DNA of 64,000 bases, from positions 868,001-932,000 of the forward strand of contig NZ_SODF01000002.1 in the NCBI RefSeq assembly GCF_004365875.1, written 5' to 3'. The notes under the pieces are model-generated. The model was not told where the DNA came from. It made no database searches and was given only the letters and a program-made list of their open reading frames with translations. This stretch comes from Kribbella kalugense (lineage in GTDB: Bacteria; Actinomycetota; Actinomycetes; Propionibacteriales; Kribbellaceae). This document shows, in pieces, positions 16,260 to 24,596 of the stretch; position 1 is the first letter of the stretch, and every line of letters begins with the position of its first letter. Both the position numbers and the translations under genes were made by a program.

Positions 16260-16423
16260 AGTGTCGCGCGAGTGGTGTCGCTTGAGCGATGGTGGCGTCC
16301 AGGTGCGTGCATCGGGGTGCTTGAGGGGCGTCCTCGATGCGGAGCATCGTGGGCGCTCCTCAAGTGCCGCGAGGTGCGTGCCTGGGCGTCACCAGCGCCA
16401 AGCGTCACCACTCGCGCGACACT
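16260..16423. repeat. 164-bp foldback (MITE-like or structured RNA) element
   Basis: The first 18 bp AGTGTCGCGCGAGTGGTG (16260-16277) are the exact complement of the last 18 (16406-16423), and the complementarity continues to the centre near 16341. By hand the two arms of about 82 nt differ by one bulge, five transversion mismatches and ten transitions. All ten transitions leave G.U pairs on the plus strand. No coding sequence is seen inside. It lies between anmK and the kinase gene. Confidence 0.85.
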
Positions 16424-16431
16424 CAGTGCGG

Positions 16432-17583
16432 TCATTGCACCAGTAGGCGCACTGGTGGTCTTGGCTCGCCCGAAATCATCGGTAGTCCGCTCAGCCCTGG
16501 TGTGACCGAGCCGAGCACGCTGGAGTGCCCTGCGCCGGTGCAGCTCGGCACTGTGCCGCCGAGGCCGTGCACCGTGAGGAATCCGAGTACGGCGAACGTG
16601 TACGCCTCCTTCGCCGCTGACGGCATCCCCAGCTCATCTGTGGTCCGGACCGGAATCTCCAGCTCGTCCGCGAGCAGGTGCATCAGCACCGGGTTCCGGA
16701 TCCCGCCGCCCGATGCGACCACCTCGGTCCCGCCGTACCGCCGTACCGCGTCGGCGACCGTCCGGGCGGTCAGCGTGGTCACCGTCGCGACCAGGTCCTC
16801 CGCAGGGATCTCCGGCAGCCCCTCCATCGCCTTGGCCAGGTACGCCAGGTGGAAGAGCTCCTTCCCGGTCGACTTCGGCGCCGGCCGCGCGTAGTACGGC
16901 TCCGCCAGCAATCGCTCGAGCAACTCCTCATGCACCTGGCCCCGCGCCGCCATCACACCCTCGGCGTCGAACGGCCGCCCGGTCAGCTCAGCAACCACCG
17001 CGTCGATCAGCGCATTCGCCGGACCGGTGTCGAAGGCAACCGGTTCGCCGTGGACGACCGTGATGTTCGCGATCCCACCAAGATTCAGAGCCACGGGTAC
17101 GCCGGGACGCCCCCGCAACCACAGCACGTCGAGGATGCTGACCAGCGGCGCACCCTGCCCACCCGCCGCGACGTCCCGCGCCCGCAGATCCGACACCACC
17201 GAAACGCCGGTCGCCTCCGCGATCCAGGCCGGCTGCCCGAGCTGGAGCGTCCCGCGCACCGACCCGTCGTCGACCCAATGGAACAGCGTCTGCCCGTGCG
17301 ACACGATCAGGTCGGCGTACCCGCCGCACAACTGCTCCACCGCTTGCCGGGCCACCGCGGCGAACGCCTGCCCGATCCCGGTGTCGAGCCGGCACACCTC
17401 CTCCATCGTCGTCGATGCCGGCGGCAACGAGGCCGCGATCGCGGCCCGCAACTCCTCCGGGTACGGCTGGCTCAGCATGCCCAGCGGCGTCAGTACCAGC
17501 TCGTCGCCGTCCAGCCGCAGGTCCGCGGCGGCGGCGTCGATCGCGTCGTACGACGTCCCGGACATCAGCCCGATCACTCGCAT
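16432..17583 (-). CDS. anmK: Anhydro-N-acetylmuramic acid kinase
   Basis: The 383-aa product matches AnmK: IGLMSGTSYDAIDAA at the N terminus (ATP phosphate loop), VSHGQTLFHW, LNLGGIANITV, FDTGPANALIDA and VASGGGIRNPVLM. AnmK phosphorylates and opens 1,6-anhydro-MurNAc to MurNAc-6-phosphate in cell-wall recycling. Length is normal for the family. The ATG at 17583 has GGGAG 6-7 nt upstream; the frame remains open a further 30 codons without homology. A partner MurQ etherase is not in the window. The gene diverges from the sigma factor gene. Confidence 0.95.
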   Translation of the reverse strand: MRVIGLMSGTSYDAIDAAAADLRLDGDELVLTPLGMLSQPYPEELRAAIAASLPPASTTMEEVCRLDTGIGQAFAAVARQAVEQLCGGYADLIVSHGQTLFHWVDDGSVRGTLQLGQPAWIAEATGVSVVSDLRARDVAAGGQGAPLVSILDVLWLRGRPGVPVALNLGGIANITVVHGEPVAFDTGPANALIDAVVAELTGRPFDAEGVMAARGQVHEELLERLLAEPYYARPAPKSTGKELFHLAYLAKAMEGLPEIPAEDLVATVTTLTARTVADAVRRYGGTEVVASGGGIRNPVLMHLLADELEIPVRTTDELGMPSAAKEAYTFAVLGFLTVHGLGGTVPSCTGAGHSSVLGSVTPGLSGLPMISGEPRPPVRLLVQ

Positions 17584-17716
17584 ATCAACTCCCGTCGATG
17601 GCGTCGCAGCGTCCATCTTCATCCATGACGCGGCCACCCGCGACCCCGGCCGATGCAACCTTCGACACAGCACCGGTGTCTATCTGACTACGAGAACGAT
17701 CACCGAGGAGGGGTGG

Positions 17717-18214
17717 ATGGTCACGCGGGGTGATGACTTCGACGATTTCGTCCGCGGGAGTTCGACACGGTTGATGCGGACCGCCGTACTGCTCGTCGGC
17801 GACCCGGCCGCGGCCGAGGACCTGGTCCAGGAGATGTACGAGCGGATCTATGTCCACTGGCGGCGGATCCACAGCGCGCCGGACGCGTACGCCCGCAAGA
17901 CCCTCGCCAACCTGGCCGCCAACCGATGGCGCAGTAAGGGCCGCAAGCCCGAGGTCGCGCTCGCCGACCACGACCGGCCGACCCCGGACGGGTCGGAGGA
18001 CCACGCGGTCCGCGACCAGCTGATCACCGCCCTGCAGGAGCTCCCGCCGCGGCAGCGCGCCGTGATCGTCCTTCGGTACTACGAGGACCTGAGCGAAGCC
18101 CAGACCGCCGAAGCGCTCGGATGCTCGCTCGGCACCGTGAAGAGCCAGGCGTCCCGTGCCCTGGACCGGCTCCGCCTCATCACCGAACCCGCCATCCTGG
18201 AAGGACTGCGATGA
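17717..18214 (+). CDS. SigE-family (ECF) RNA polymerase sigma factor
   Basis: The 165-aa product carries sigma region 2 (RTAVLLVGDPAAAEDLVQEMYERIYVHW) and region 4 (ELPPRQRAVIVLRYYEDLSEAQTAEALGCSLGTVKSQASRALDRLR), the arrangement of the actinobacterial SigE-like ECF family. The ATG at 17717 is preceded by GAGGAGGGG. The stop overlaps the start of the next gene by 4 nt (ATGA), so a membrane protein is co-produced, as is usual for an ECF factor and its regulator. It probably responds to an envelope or extracellular signal; targets cannot be read from here. Confidence 0.93.
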   Translation: MVTRGDDFDDFVRGSSTRLMRTAVLLVGDPAAAEDLVQEMYERIYVHWRRIHSAPDAYARKTLANLAANRWRSKGRKPEVALADHDRPTPDGSEDHAVRDQLITALQELPPRQRAVIVLRYYEDLSEAQTAEALGCSLGTVKSQASRALDRLRLITEPAILEGLR

Positions 18215-19575
18215 CCGAGACCGAACTCAAGCAGCGGCTGAGCGCCGATGTGGACGGCGTACAGGCGCCTCCCGACATGCTCGACCGGGCGCGGGCCGGC
18301 GGCGCGCGTCGGCTCCGGCGCCGCCGGTTCATCGCTGCTGGCGCGATCGCACTGACCACGGTCGCCGTTGGCGGGGTCGCGATCACCGCACCGACCCTCC
18401 TGAACCACCTGTCCGAACCACCGGCCGCGTCGACGCCCGGCCAGGGTGACCCGTACGCGTTCCTGATGAACGGTCCGACCCGTGGCGACCTGGCCGGCGA
18501 CAAGGCGTACCTCGATCAGGTGCTGGCGGCCTGGCGGAGTTCGCACGCCACGTCGATCAACCACAGCCGCGGCATCTTCAACCACCTGCAGAACGACGCG
18601 ATGGTCGCCTGGGCCGGCAACACGCCGGGCGGCCGGGCCGCGATCGTGGTCGAGAACTCCGATCTCCGCAACCACTCGGACGTGCAGCTGTACCACGAAG
18701 GCATCGCGGCCTTGGTCGGGTACGTCGGCGACGACAAGGACGGGAAGCCCGTCGTCATCGGCGACGACTACCCGGTCCCGGGCGCGCAGCAGCAGATCGG
18801 TTTCGTCGTCGAGAAGAACGACACCAAGGCACTCGTCGTCGTGCAACTGCCCGACCAGCCGATCGGCTGGTCGAAGGGGCGCACGTACGGAGCCGACGGT
18901 TCGGTCAAGCAGACGTTCACCCCGCTGACGTTCCGCGACCGGGTCAGCGTCGTACAACTTCCGTCCGGCCAGAAGCTCGGCGACCTGCGGCTCAACCGGA
19001 TGCCGGGCACGGCCTTCTCGTACCTGTCGATCGTCAACGGCGACATCAACGCCGCGCCGCCCGAATCGACCGGCGACCAACGGCTGTGGGGAGATTTCGC
19101 GCCGGACGCCGACACCCTCTGGCCGATGACCAACGCCGGCGACCGGCTGCGGAAGGCGGCGAACGACGTGTTCAACGACACGGTCGGGAAGGTCAGCGAC
19201 CCGAACGCGAACGGGGTCGCGATGTCGATCTGGACCGGGTACGGCGTGACCGCGAGCGGGACCTCGGTCTACCTCGGGGAGCAGTCGCTCGACGCCGACC
19301 CGACCCACGTCTACGCCGTACTCAAGCCGAAGTCCGGAAAGGCGCGGATCGTCAACGGCGGCGTACCGGACAAGGCCGCCGTACTGCCCGTCTCGATCAA
19401 GCTGCCCGACAGCCAGGGCTGGGCGGTCGCCCGCAAGGACGCGCAGCTGTCCTACCGGTACGACGGTGGCGCGTGGAGCGCAGCGCGGTCGAACGCGCTC
19501 CTGGTGCCGGCCGGCGCGAAGGCCGAGGTGCGGGTCGAGAGCGGCGGCAAGACGGACGTCGTACCGTTGCAGTGA
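18211..19575 (+). CDS. Membrane-anchored extracytoplasmic protein coupled to the sigma factor
   Basis: The 454-aa product has a short cytoplasmic N terminus (about 1-40: MTETELKQRLSADVDGVQAPPDMLDRARAG), one membrane helix (about 46-66, RRRRFIAAGAIALTTVAVGG) and a large exported domain with no motif I recognise. The layout of a small N-terminal cytoplasmic helix region plus one membrane span is typical of proteins encoded after SigE-type factors and suggests an anti-sigma or sensor role. A zinc-finger anti-sigma motif (HxxxCxxC) is absent, so this is inference from position. The ATG overlaps the sigma stop codon. A complex hairpin region follows. Confidence 0.7.
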   Translation: MTETELKQRLSADVDGVQAPPDMLDRARAGGARRLRRRRFIAAGAIALTTVAVGGVAITAPTLLNHLSEPPAASTPGQGDPYAFLMNGPTRGDLAGDKAYLDQVLAAWRSSHATSINHSRGIFNHLQNDAMVAWAGNTPGGRAAIVVENSDLRNHSDVQLYHEGIAALVGYVGDDKDGKPVVIGDDYPVPGAQQQIGFVVEKNDTKALVVVQLPDQPIGWSKGRTYGADGSVKQTFTPLTFRDRVSVVQLPSGQKLGDLRLNRMPGTAFSYLSIVNGDINAAPPESTGDQRLWGDFAPDADTLWPMTNAGDRLRKAANDVFNDTVGKVSDPNANGVAMSIWTGYGVTASGTSVYLGEQSLDADPTHVYAVLKPKSGKARIVNGGVPDKAAVLPVSIKLPDSQGWAVARKDAQLSYRYDGGAWSAARSNALLVPAGAKAEVRVESGGKTDVVPLQ

Positions 19576-19579
19576 ACCC

Positions 19580-19694
19580 TTGACACCGGGTTTTCATCGA
19601 TCGATGATCGGTGTCGCTATACCGGTTTATCTCTTGTCGCCGCCTGGGCTCTTGTGCAGGCGGCGACGGGTACTTAACCGATATAGCGACACCG
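19580..19694 (+). promoter_or_regulatory. Promoter and alternative hairpins before the Endo H gene
   Basis: TTGACA (19580-19585) and GATGAT (19603-19608) are 17 nt apart. GACACCG (19582-19588) can pair with CGGTGTC (19609-19615) around a CATCGATCGATG palindrome. The same CGGTGTC can instead pair with GACACCG at 19688-19694 as part of a longer stem (19609-19621 with 19682-19694, and GTCGCCGCCTG 19636-19646 with 19657-19667). The leader thus offers two exclusive folds. Confidence 0.65.
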
Positions 19695-19721
19695 CCCCAT
19701 CTTTGACGAGGAGTCGATCGG

Positions 19722-20636
19722 ATGAGTTCACAGCTCATGAAGCGAAGGACCCTGTTGTCAGCCCTGGCCGCCGGAACCGCCGCGGTCGCCACTGGCGCCA
19801 CGCTGCCCGCCGAGGCCGCCGTGAAGTGCCGCCGGGCGCAGAAGACCGGCCCGGTCACCGTCGCGTACGTCGAAGTCAACGACCACAGCATGCTGAGCGC
19901 CGGCAAGTACACCCTGGCGAACGGCGGCGCACAGGTGATCGACGTGGCGGCGATCTTCGCCGCGAACATCAACTACGACGGCACGAAGGCGTACCTGTCC
20001 TTCAACCAGCAGGTGCAGAGCGTGCTCGACAACGTCGCCACCCAGGTCCGCCCGCTGCAGCAGAAGGGCATCAAGGTGGTGCTGTCGATCCTCGGCAACC
20101 ACCAGGGCGCCGGCTTCGCGAACTTCCCGACCCAGGCCGCCGCCGACGCGTTCGCTCAGGAGCTCGCCGACGCGGTCAACCAGTACGGCCTGGACGGCAT
20201 CGACTTCGACGACGAATACGCGGAGTACGGCAACAACGGCACCGGCCAGCCGAACGACTTCTCGTTTGTCTACCTGGTCCAGGCGCTCCGCGCCAAGCTT
20301 CCGAACAAGCTGATCACGCTCTACGACATCGGCCCGGCCGCGGACCGCCTGACCTACAACGGCCAGAGCATCGCCGAGACCTTCAACTACGCCTGGAACC
20401 CGTACTACGGCACCTGGGGCGTCCCCAGCGGCCCAAGCGAGAAGTCCCGCCTCTCACCGGCCGCCATCTCCTACACCGACACCAGCTCCAGTACGGCGGC
20501 CAGCCTCGCCCAACGCACCGTCGACGAAGGCTACGGCGTCTTCCTCACCTACAACCTCACCGAATCCGACACCTCGTCCTACATGACCGCCTTCACCCAA
20601 AAGCTCTACGGCAGCGCCACCGTCTACACGCCCTAG
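19722..20636 (+). CDS. Secreted endo-beta-N-acetylglucosaminidase, GH18 Endo H type
   Basis: The 304-aa product closely resembles Streptomyces Endo H: VAYVEVNDHSMLSAGKYTLA, AAIFAANINYDGTKAYL, IKVVLSILGNHQGAGFANFP, DGIDFDDEYAEYGNNGTG and FNYAWNPYYGTW. The catalytic Asp163 and Glu165 correspond to Asp130/Glu132 of Endo H. It cleaves the chitobiose core of high-mannose N-glycans. The N terminus has KRRTLLSALAAG and a signal ending near AEA, so it is exported, perhaps by Tat. The start at 19722 has GAGGAG 9 nt upstream. The structured leader suggests regulated expression. Confidence 0.95.
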   Translation: MSSQLMKRRTLLSALAAGTAAVATGATLPAEAAVKCRRAQKTGPVTVAYVEVNDHSMLSAGKYTLANGGAQVIDVAAIFAANINYDGTKAYLSFNQQVQSVLDNVATQVRPLQQKGIKVVLSILGNHQGAGFANFPTQAAADAFAQELADAVNQYGLDGIDFDDEYAEYGNNGTGQPNDFSFVYLVQALRAKLPNKLITLYDIGPAADRLTYNGQSIAETFNYAWNPYYGTWGVPSGPSEKSRLSPAAISYTDTSSSTAASLAQRTVDEGYGVFLTYNLTESDTSSYMTAFTQKLYGSATVYTP

Positions 20637-21148
20637 AGCTCGTACTCCCAGCCTGGCTGCCAGTTGAACGGCGAGACGATCAGGTCCTCCAGCGGAGCGC
20701 GACTGCCCAGGAGGTGCTCGAAGGCCCATCGGTTCGCCGAGTGCGCGACTACGAGCACCACCTGGCCGTCGTACCAGCGTTTGAGGTCTTCTAGGAATGA
20801 GCGGGTCAGTTCGACGACGTCGAAGTAGCTTTGGCCTCCGGGGAAAGGTTTGCGGACGCGTTCGACCCGTGGGTCGAGCGCGTCCACGGGGGCGCCGTTC
20901 AGGGTGCCGTAGTTGCATTCGCGGAGGCGCCAGTCCTGGAGATGCGGGACGGTCAGGCCGGACAGCTCGACGGTCTGGACCGCTCGGCGGAGGTCCGAGC
21001 TGAAGACGACGTCGACGTCCTGCCGTCTCGGCCCGATCTCGGCCGCCAGCCGGCGACCCTCTTCGGACAGGTCACCCGGCAGCCAGCCGGTCGCGATGCC
21101 GCGTTCGTTGTCGACCGTGATCGAGTGCGTCTCGTAAATCAGCTTCAT
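20633..21148 (-). CDS. Histidine-phosphatase-family protein with altered RHG motif
   Basis: The 171-aa product has the phosphoglycerate-mutase-like layout: catalytic His8 near the N terminus, VVFSSDLRRAVQTVE (Arg pair), a Glu in LRECNYG and the second His in VVAHSANRWAFEHLLG. The usual RHG triplet is THS (YETHSITVDNE), so the first arginine is missing. This may define a subfamily with changed activity. The substrate is unknown. The Shine-Dalgarno is weak. The gene is convergent with the Endo H gene (4-nt overlap) and diverges from the acyl-CoA dehydrogenase gene. Confidence 0.82.
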   Translation of the reverse strand: MKLIYETHSITVDNERGIATGWLPGDLSEEGRRLAAEIGPRRQDVDVVFSSDLRRAVQTVELSGLTVPHLQDWRLRECNYGTLNGAPVDALDPRVERVRKPFPGGQSYFDVVELTRSFLEDLKRWYDGQVVLVVAHSANRWAFEHLLGSRAPLEDLIVSPFNWQPGWEYEL

Positions 21149-21168
21149 ACCTCACACTCAATCTCACT

Positions 21169-21213
21169 TTGCCTTCGTTACCGGCGGGTATATACTCAAG
21201 TTACTCGTGAGTA
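21169..21213 (+). promoter_or_regulatory. Promoter and operator-like dyad of the acyl-CoA dehydrogenase gene
   Basis: TATACT (21191-21196) is a near-consensus -10, with TTGCCT about 16 nt upstream. The dyad TACTC-GT-GAGTA (21202-21213) sits on the expected transcription start, and a further TACTC lies at 21193-21197. It is a plausible repressor site, for example for a TetR-type fatty-acid regulator. Confidence 0.6.
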
Positions 21214-21232
21214 CGACGCTTAGGGGAACCCT

Positions 21233-23092
21233 GTGAGTCACTACAAGTCGAATCTGCGGGACATCGAGTTCAACCTGCTCGAGGTACTGGGCCGGGGCGA
21301 GGTGCTCGGTCAGGGCCCGTACGCCGACATGGACGTCGATACCGCCCGCGAGGTGCTCGCGGAGATCGACCGGCTGGCCAAGCACGAGCTGGCCGAGTCC
21401 TTCGCGGAGGCCGACCGGAACCCGCCGGTCTTCGACCCGGAGGCGCACGAGGTCCGGATGCCCGAGGCGTTCAAGAAGAGCTACCACGCCTACATGGACG
21501 CCGAGTGGTTCAAGCTCGAGCTGCCCGCCGAGTTGGGCGGTCAGCCGACCCCGCCGTCGCTGCGCTGGGCCGCCGCCGAGCTGGTCCTGGGCGCCAACCC
21601 GCCGGTGCACATGTACGCCGCCGGCCCGAACTTCGCGCACGTCCTCTGGCGCAACGGCATCGAGCGGGACCAGAAGATCGCGCACCACATCATCGAGCGC
21701 GGCTGGGGCGCCACCATGGTGCTGACCGAGCCGGACGCCGGCTCCGACGTCGGCGCCGGTCGCACGAAGGCCACGCTGCAGGAAGACGGCAGCTGGCACA
21801 TCGAGGGCGTCAAGCGGTTCATCACCTCGGGCGAGCACGACATGACCGAGAACATCATCCACCTGGTGCTGGCTCGGCCGCAGGGCATCGACGGTGTCGG
21901 TGGTCCGGGTACGAAGGGCCTGAGCCTGTTCGTGGTCCCGAAGTACGACTTCGACCTCGAGACCGGTGAGCTGACCGGCGAGCGCAACGGCGCCTTCGTC
22001 ACGAACGTCGAGAAGAAGATGGGCATCAAGGTCTCGACCACCTGCGAGATCACCTTCGGCGACGGCGTACCCGCGAAGGGCTGGCTGCTCGGCGAGGTGC
22101 ACGACGGCATCGCGCAGATGTTCCAGGTGATCGAGTACGCGCGGATGATGGTCGGCACCAAGGCGATCGCCACCCTGTCCACCGGCTACCTGAACGCGCT
22201 CGAGTACGCGAAGGAGCGGGTCCAGGGCGCCGACATGACCCAGCCGGCCAAGGACGCGCCGCGGGTCACGATCACCCACCACCCCGACGTACGCCGGTCG
22301 CTCTTGACGCAGAAGGCGTACGCCGAGGCGCTGCGGGCGCTCGTCCTCTTCACGGCGACGTACCAGGACCGGGCCGAGCAGGCGCGGTACGCCGGTGAGC
22401 ACGACACGCTTGCCGAAGGCGTCAACGATCTGCTGCTGCCGCTGGTCAAGGGCTACGGCTCGGAGAAGTCGTGGACGCTGCTCGGCACCGAGTCGCTGCA
22501 GACGTTCGGCGGATCCGGCTTCCTGCAGGACTACCCGATCGAGCAGTACGTGCGGGATGCCAAGATCGACACGCTCTACGAGGGCACGACGGCCATCCAG
22601 GGGCAGGACCTGTTCTTCCGGAAGATCATCAAGGACCAGGGCAAGGCGCTGGGCCATCTGGCCGAGCAGGTCCAGGCGTTCGTCGCTTCCGAGGCAGGCA
22701 ACGGCCGGCTGAAGGAGGAGCGCGGACTGCTCGCCAAGGGCCTCGAGGACACCCAGAAGATCCTGGGCATCATGGGGCAGGCCCTGATGGCCAGCAACCC
22801 GCAGGCGGAGAACGGCGACCCGCGCAACGTCTACAAGGTCGGCCTGAACACCTCGCGGCTGCTGTTCGTCCTCGGCGACGTGGTCTGCTCGTGGCTGATG
22901 CTCCGCCAGGCCGAGGTCGCGCTGGACCGGCTGGGCGGCGAGCTTTCCCCTGCTGACCAGGACTTTTACACCGGCAAGGTGGCGGCGGCCCAGTGGTTCG
23001 TCCGCAGCACGATGCCGTCGGTCCGGGCCGAGCGGGTCAAGGCTGAGCTCACCGATCTCGACGTGATGGACCTGCCCGAGTCGGCCTTCTGA
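21233..23092 (+). CDS. Acyl-CoA dehydrogenase (FadE5-like)
   Basis: The 619-aa product belongs to the long acyl-CoA dehydrogenases. Flavin- and substrate-binding motifs are present (MVLTEPDAGSDVGAGRTKA, KRFITSGEHD, EGTTAIQGQDLFFRKI), and the C-terminal extension is that of FadE5-type enzymes. It carries out the first, FAD-dependent oxidation step of fatty-acid beta-oxidation. The catalytic base is likely the Glu in LYEGTTAIQ. The GTG start at 21233 is preceded by AGGGGAA. Its own promoter with a dyad at the start site suggests repression released by acyl-CoA. A terminator hairpin follows directly. Confidence 0.93.
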   Translation: MSHYKSNLRDIEFNLLEVLGRGEVLGQGPYADMDVDTAREVLAEIDRLAKHELAESFAEADRNPPVFDPEAHEVRMPEAFKKSYHAYMDAEWFKLELPAELGGQPTPPSLRWAAAELVLGANPPVHMYAAGPNFAHVLWRNGIERDQKIAHHIIERGWGATMVLTEPDAGSDVGAGRTKATLQEDGSWHIEGVKRFITSGEHDMTENIIHLVLARPQGIDGVGGPGTKGLSLFVVPKYDFDLETGELTGERNGAFVTNVEKKMGIKVSTTCEITFGDGVPAKGWLLGEVHDGIAQMFQVIEYARMMVGTKAIATLSTGYLNALEYAKERVQGADMTQPAKDAPRVTITHHPDVRRSLLTQKAYAEALRALVLFTATYQDRAEQARYAGEHDTLAEGVNDLLLPLVKGYGSEKSWTLLGTESLQTFGGSGFLQDYPIEQYVRDAKIDTLYEGTTAIQGQDLFFRKIIKDQGKALGHLAEQVQAFVASEAGNGRLKEERGLLAKGLEDTQKILGIMGQALMASNPQAENGDPRNVYKVGLNTSRLLFVLGDVVCSWLMLRQAEVALDRLGGELSPADQDFYTGKVAAAQWFVRSTMPSVRAERVKAELTDLDVMDLPESAF

Positions 23093-23098
23093 GCACCT

Positions 23099-23129
23099 CC
23101 GGCTCGGGCGCTTGCGCGGCCCGAGCCGG
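23099..23129 (+). terminator. Terminator hairpin after the acyl-CoA dehydrogenase gene
   Basis: Perfect 11-bp arms CCGGCTCGGGC and GCCCGAGCCGG enclose a 9-nt loop 6 nt after the stop codon. No U-run follows, as is common in high-GC actinobacteria. Confidence 0.75.
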
Positions 23130-23156
23130 GGGCTCCAACCCAGAGCAGATCAGTTC

Positions 23157-23191
23157 GGGGCAGATTGATCTGCCCCGGGATGCCCCGCGAT
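23157..23191. repeat. Hairpin plus a 24-bp sequence repeated at 51600
   Basis: GGGGCAGAT-TG-ATCTGCCCC (23157-23176) is a perfect palindrome around a TG centre. The 24 bp at 23168-23191 (ATCTGCCCCGGGATGC... ) recur exactly at 51600-51623. The rest of 23192-23347 holds nothing I can name. Confidence 0.6.
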
Positions 23192-23360
23192 CTGCCCTGT
23201 TGTAACGCGGGGTAATGAGGCAACGTTTCTGCCCTGCAACACCGTGACCCTGGCTTGGTCTCCCCTGTCCTAGCCAGGGTCGCGCCAATTCCGGAACCAA
23301 CCAACGGGATCCCGCGTCCGTGTGAATGTGCCCAAGTCCGGTCGTCGTAGGCTGTCCGCG

Positions 23361-24596
23361 ATGTCCGCCCGACTCCTCGCAGCCCTCGCCGCAACGCTGG
23401 CCTTCCTGCCGACGCTCCCGGCGCAGGCCGACACCCCTGAGCTGCCCGATCGCATCGCCGCGGCCTGGCGGACCGATCACCTCTCCGTCGATGACCGGCT
23501 CAAGGCAACGATCCCGGCCGCCGAGCTGGACCGGATCCGCACCGCGATGCGCACCGCCGGTCTCCCGGTGTACGTGGCTTTGGTGCCACAGTCGCCGTAC
23601 ATCCGGAAGAGCGGGTACGACCTGCCGACGCTGCTGCACGCGCGGATCGGCCAGCCCGGGGTGTACGTCGTCGCGGTCGTGTACGACACCTCCTGGTCGA
23701 ACAATGCCGAGCTGTTCCGGCCGGCGGGGCTCCGTGGCCGCGAGCTCTCCAGCGTCGAGGCGGATGACAAGCAAGACTCGGACGTGGTCAGCGACCGTCC
23801 GGCGCCGCGGATCGTCCGTACGATCCAGCAGGCCTCGACGGCGTACGACGGCCGTCCGCTTCCGCAGGTCGCGGCCGTCGACCTGGATCCGCCGCACAGC
23901 GACAGCGGTATGTCGGTGACCGACAAGGAGGACCGGTCCGCGTACATCGGGCTCGGGGTCGGTGCGCTGCTCGGGTTCGCGCTGACGCTGGTCATCGGGC
24001 TGCGGCGGCGCCGGAACCGTCCGTCGAAGCGGACCAAGCGTCAGTCCACCGACGGGCCGCCGATCGAGGCGTGGGACGTCCAGCTCAAGGCGGACGACAA
24101 GATCAAGCAGGCCGAGCGGGCCCTCGCGCGACTCGACAAGCGCGGCGGCAAGTCGACGCAGCAGCTGGACCGGCGCGATGACGCCTACCGCCGGCTGGAC
24201 GCAGCGCGCACACTGCGGGCAGACCAGCCCGAGGATCTGCTCGCGGCGGCCGGTGCGCTCGTTCTCGCCCGGCAGGCCGAGCGCGTCGCATCTGGCGCGG
24301 CCTTGCAGCCGCCGTGCTTCTTCAACCCCACGCACAATCCCGGGACGACGACGGTCGACTGGGAGGACGAGGTCGAAGTACCCGCGTGCCAAAGCTGCGT
24401 GAGCGTCATCCGCCGTGGGCGGACGCCGATCGGTTTGCGGGTGTGGACCAAGTCCGGGCTGCTGGGTCACGATCGCAAGCAGGTGCCGTACTGGACGCTC
24501 GACCCGGAGGACAACCCGATGGTCGCGACCGGTTTCGGCGCGTTGTCCGACGACCTGCCGGAGCGGATCGCAGCGTGGAAGGACGAGGTCCGATGA
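23361..24596 (+). CDS. Membrane protein of unknown family, paralogue 1 (with C-x-F-N-P-x-H ... CxxC motif)
   Basis: The 411-aa product has a signal peptide (1-24), an exported domain of about 160 residues with PVYVALVP and GQPGVYVVAVVYD, one membrane helix (about 192-214, YIGLGVGALLGFALTLVIGL) and a cytoplasmic part. The latter has a coiled-coil-like stretch and a possible metal site CFFNPTH...CQSC. The same architecture recurs in the gene two places downstream. The ATG at 23361 follows the -10-like TAGGCT by exactly 7 nt, suggesting a leaderless start; an alternative GTG lies at 23322. It is the first gene of a coupled three-gene operon. I do not recognise a function; the exported part faintly resembles TPM-type domains. 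Confidence 0.7.
   Translation: MSARLLAALAATLAFLPTLPAQADTPELPDRIAAAWRTDHLSVDDRLKATIPAAELDRIRTAMRTAGLPVYVALVPQSPYIRKSGYDLPTLLHARIGQPGVYVVAVVYDTSWSNNAELFRPAGLRGRELSSVEADDKQDSDVVSDRPAPRIVRTIQQASTAYDGRPLPQVAAVDLDPPHSDSGMSVTDKEDRSAYIGLGVGALLGFALTLVIGLRRRRNRPSKRTKRQSTDGPPIEAWDVQLKADDKIKQAERALARLDKRGGKSTQQLDRRDDAYRRLDAARTLRADQPEDLLAAAGALVLARQAERVASGAALQPPCFFNPTHNPGTTTVDWEDEVEVPACQSCVSVIRRGRTPIGLRVWTKSGLLGHDRKQVPYWTLDPEDNPMVATGFGALSDDLPERIAAWKDEVR

Noticed and set aside
19609..19694. DasR-type chitin-response operator before the Endo H gene
   Set aside because: The dyads do not resemble the ACTGGTCTAGACCACT-like dre consensus.
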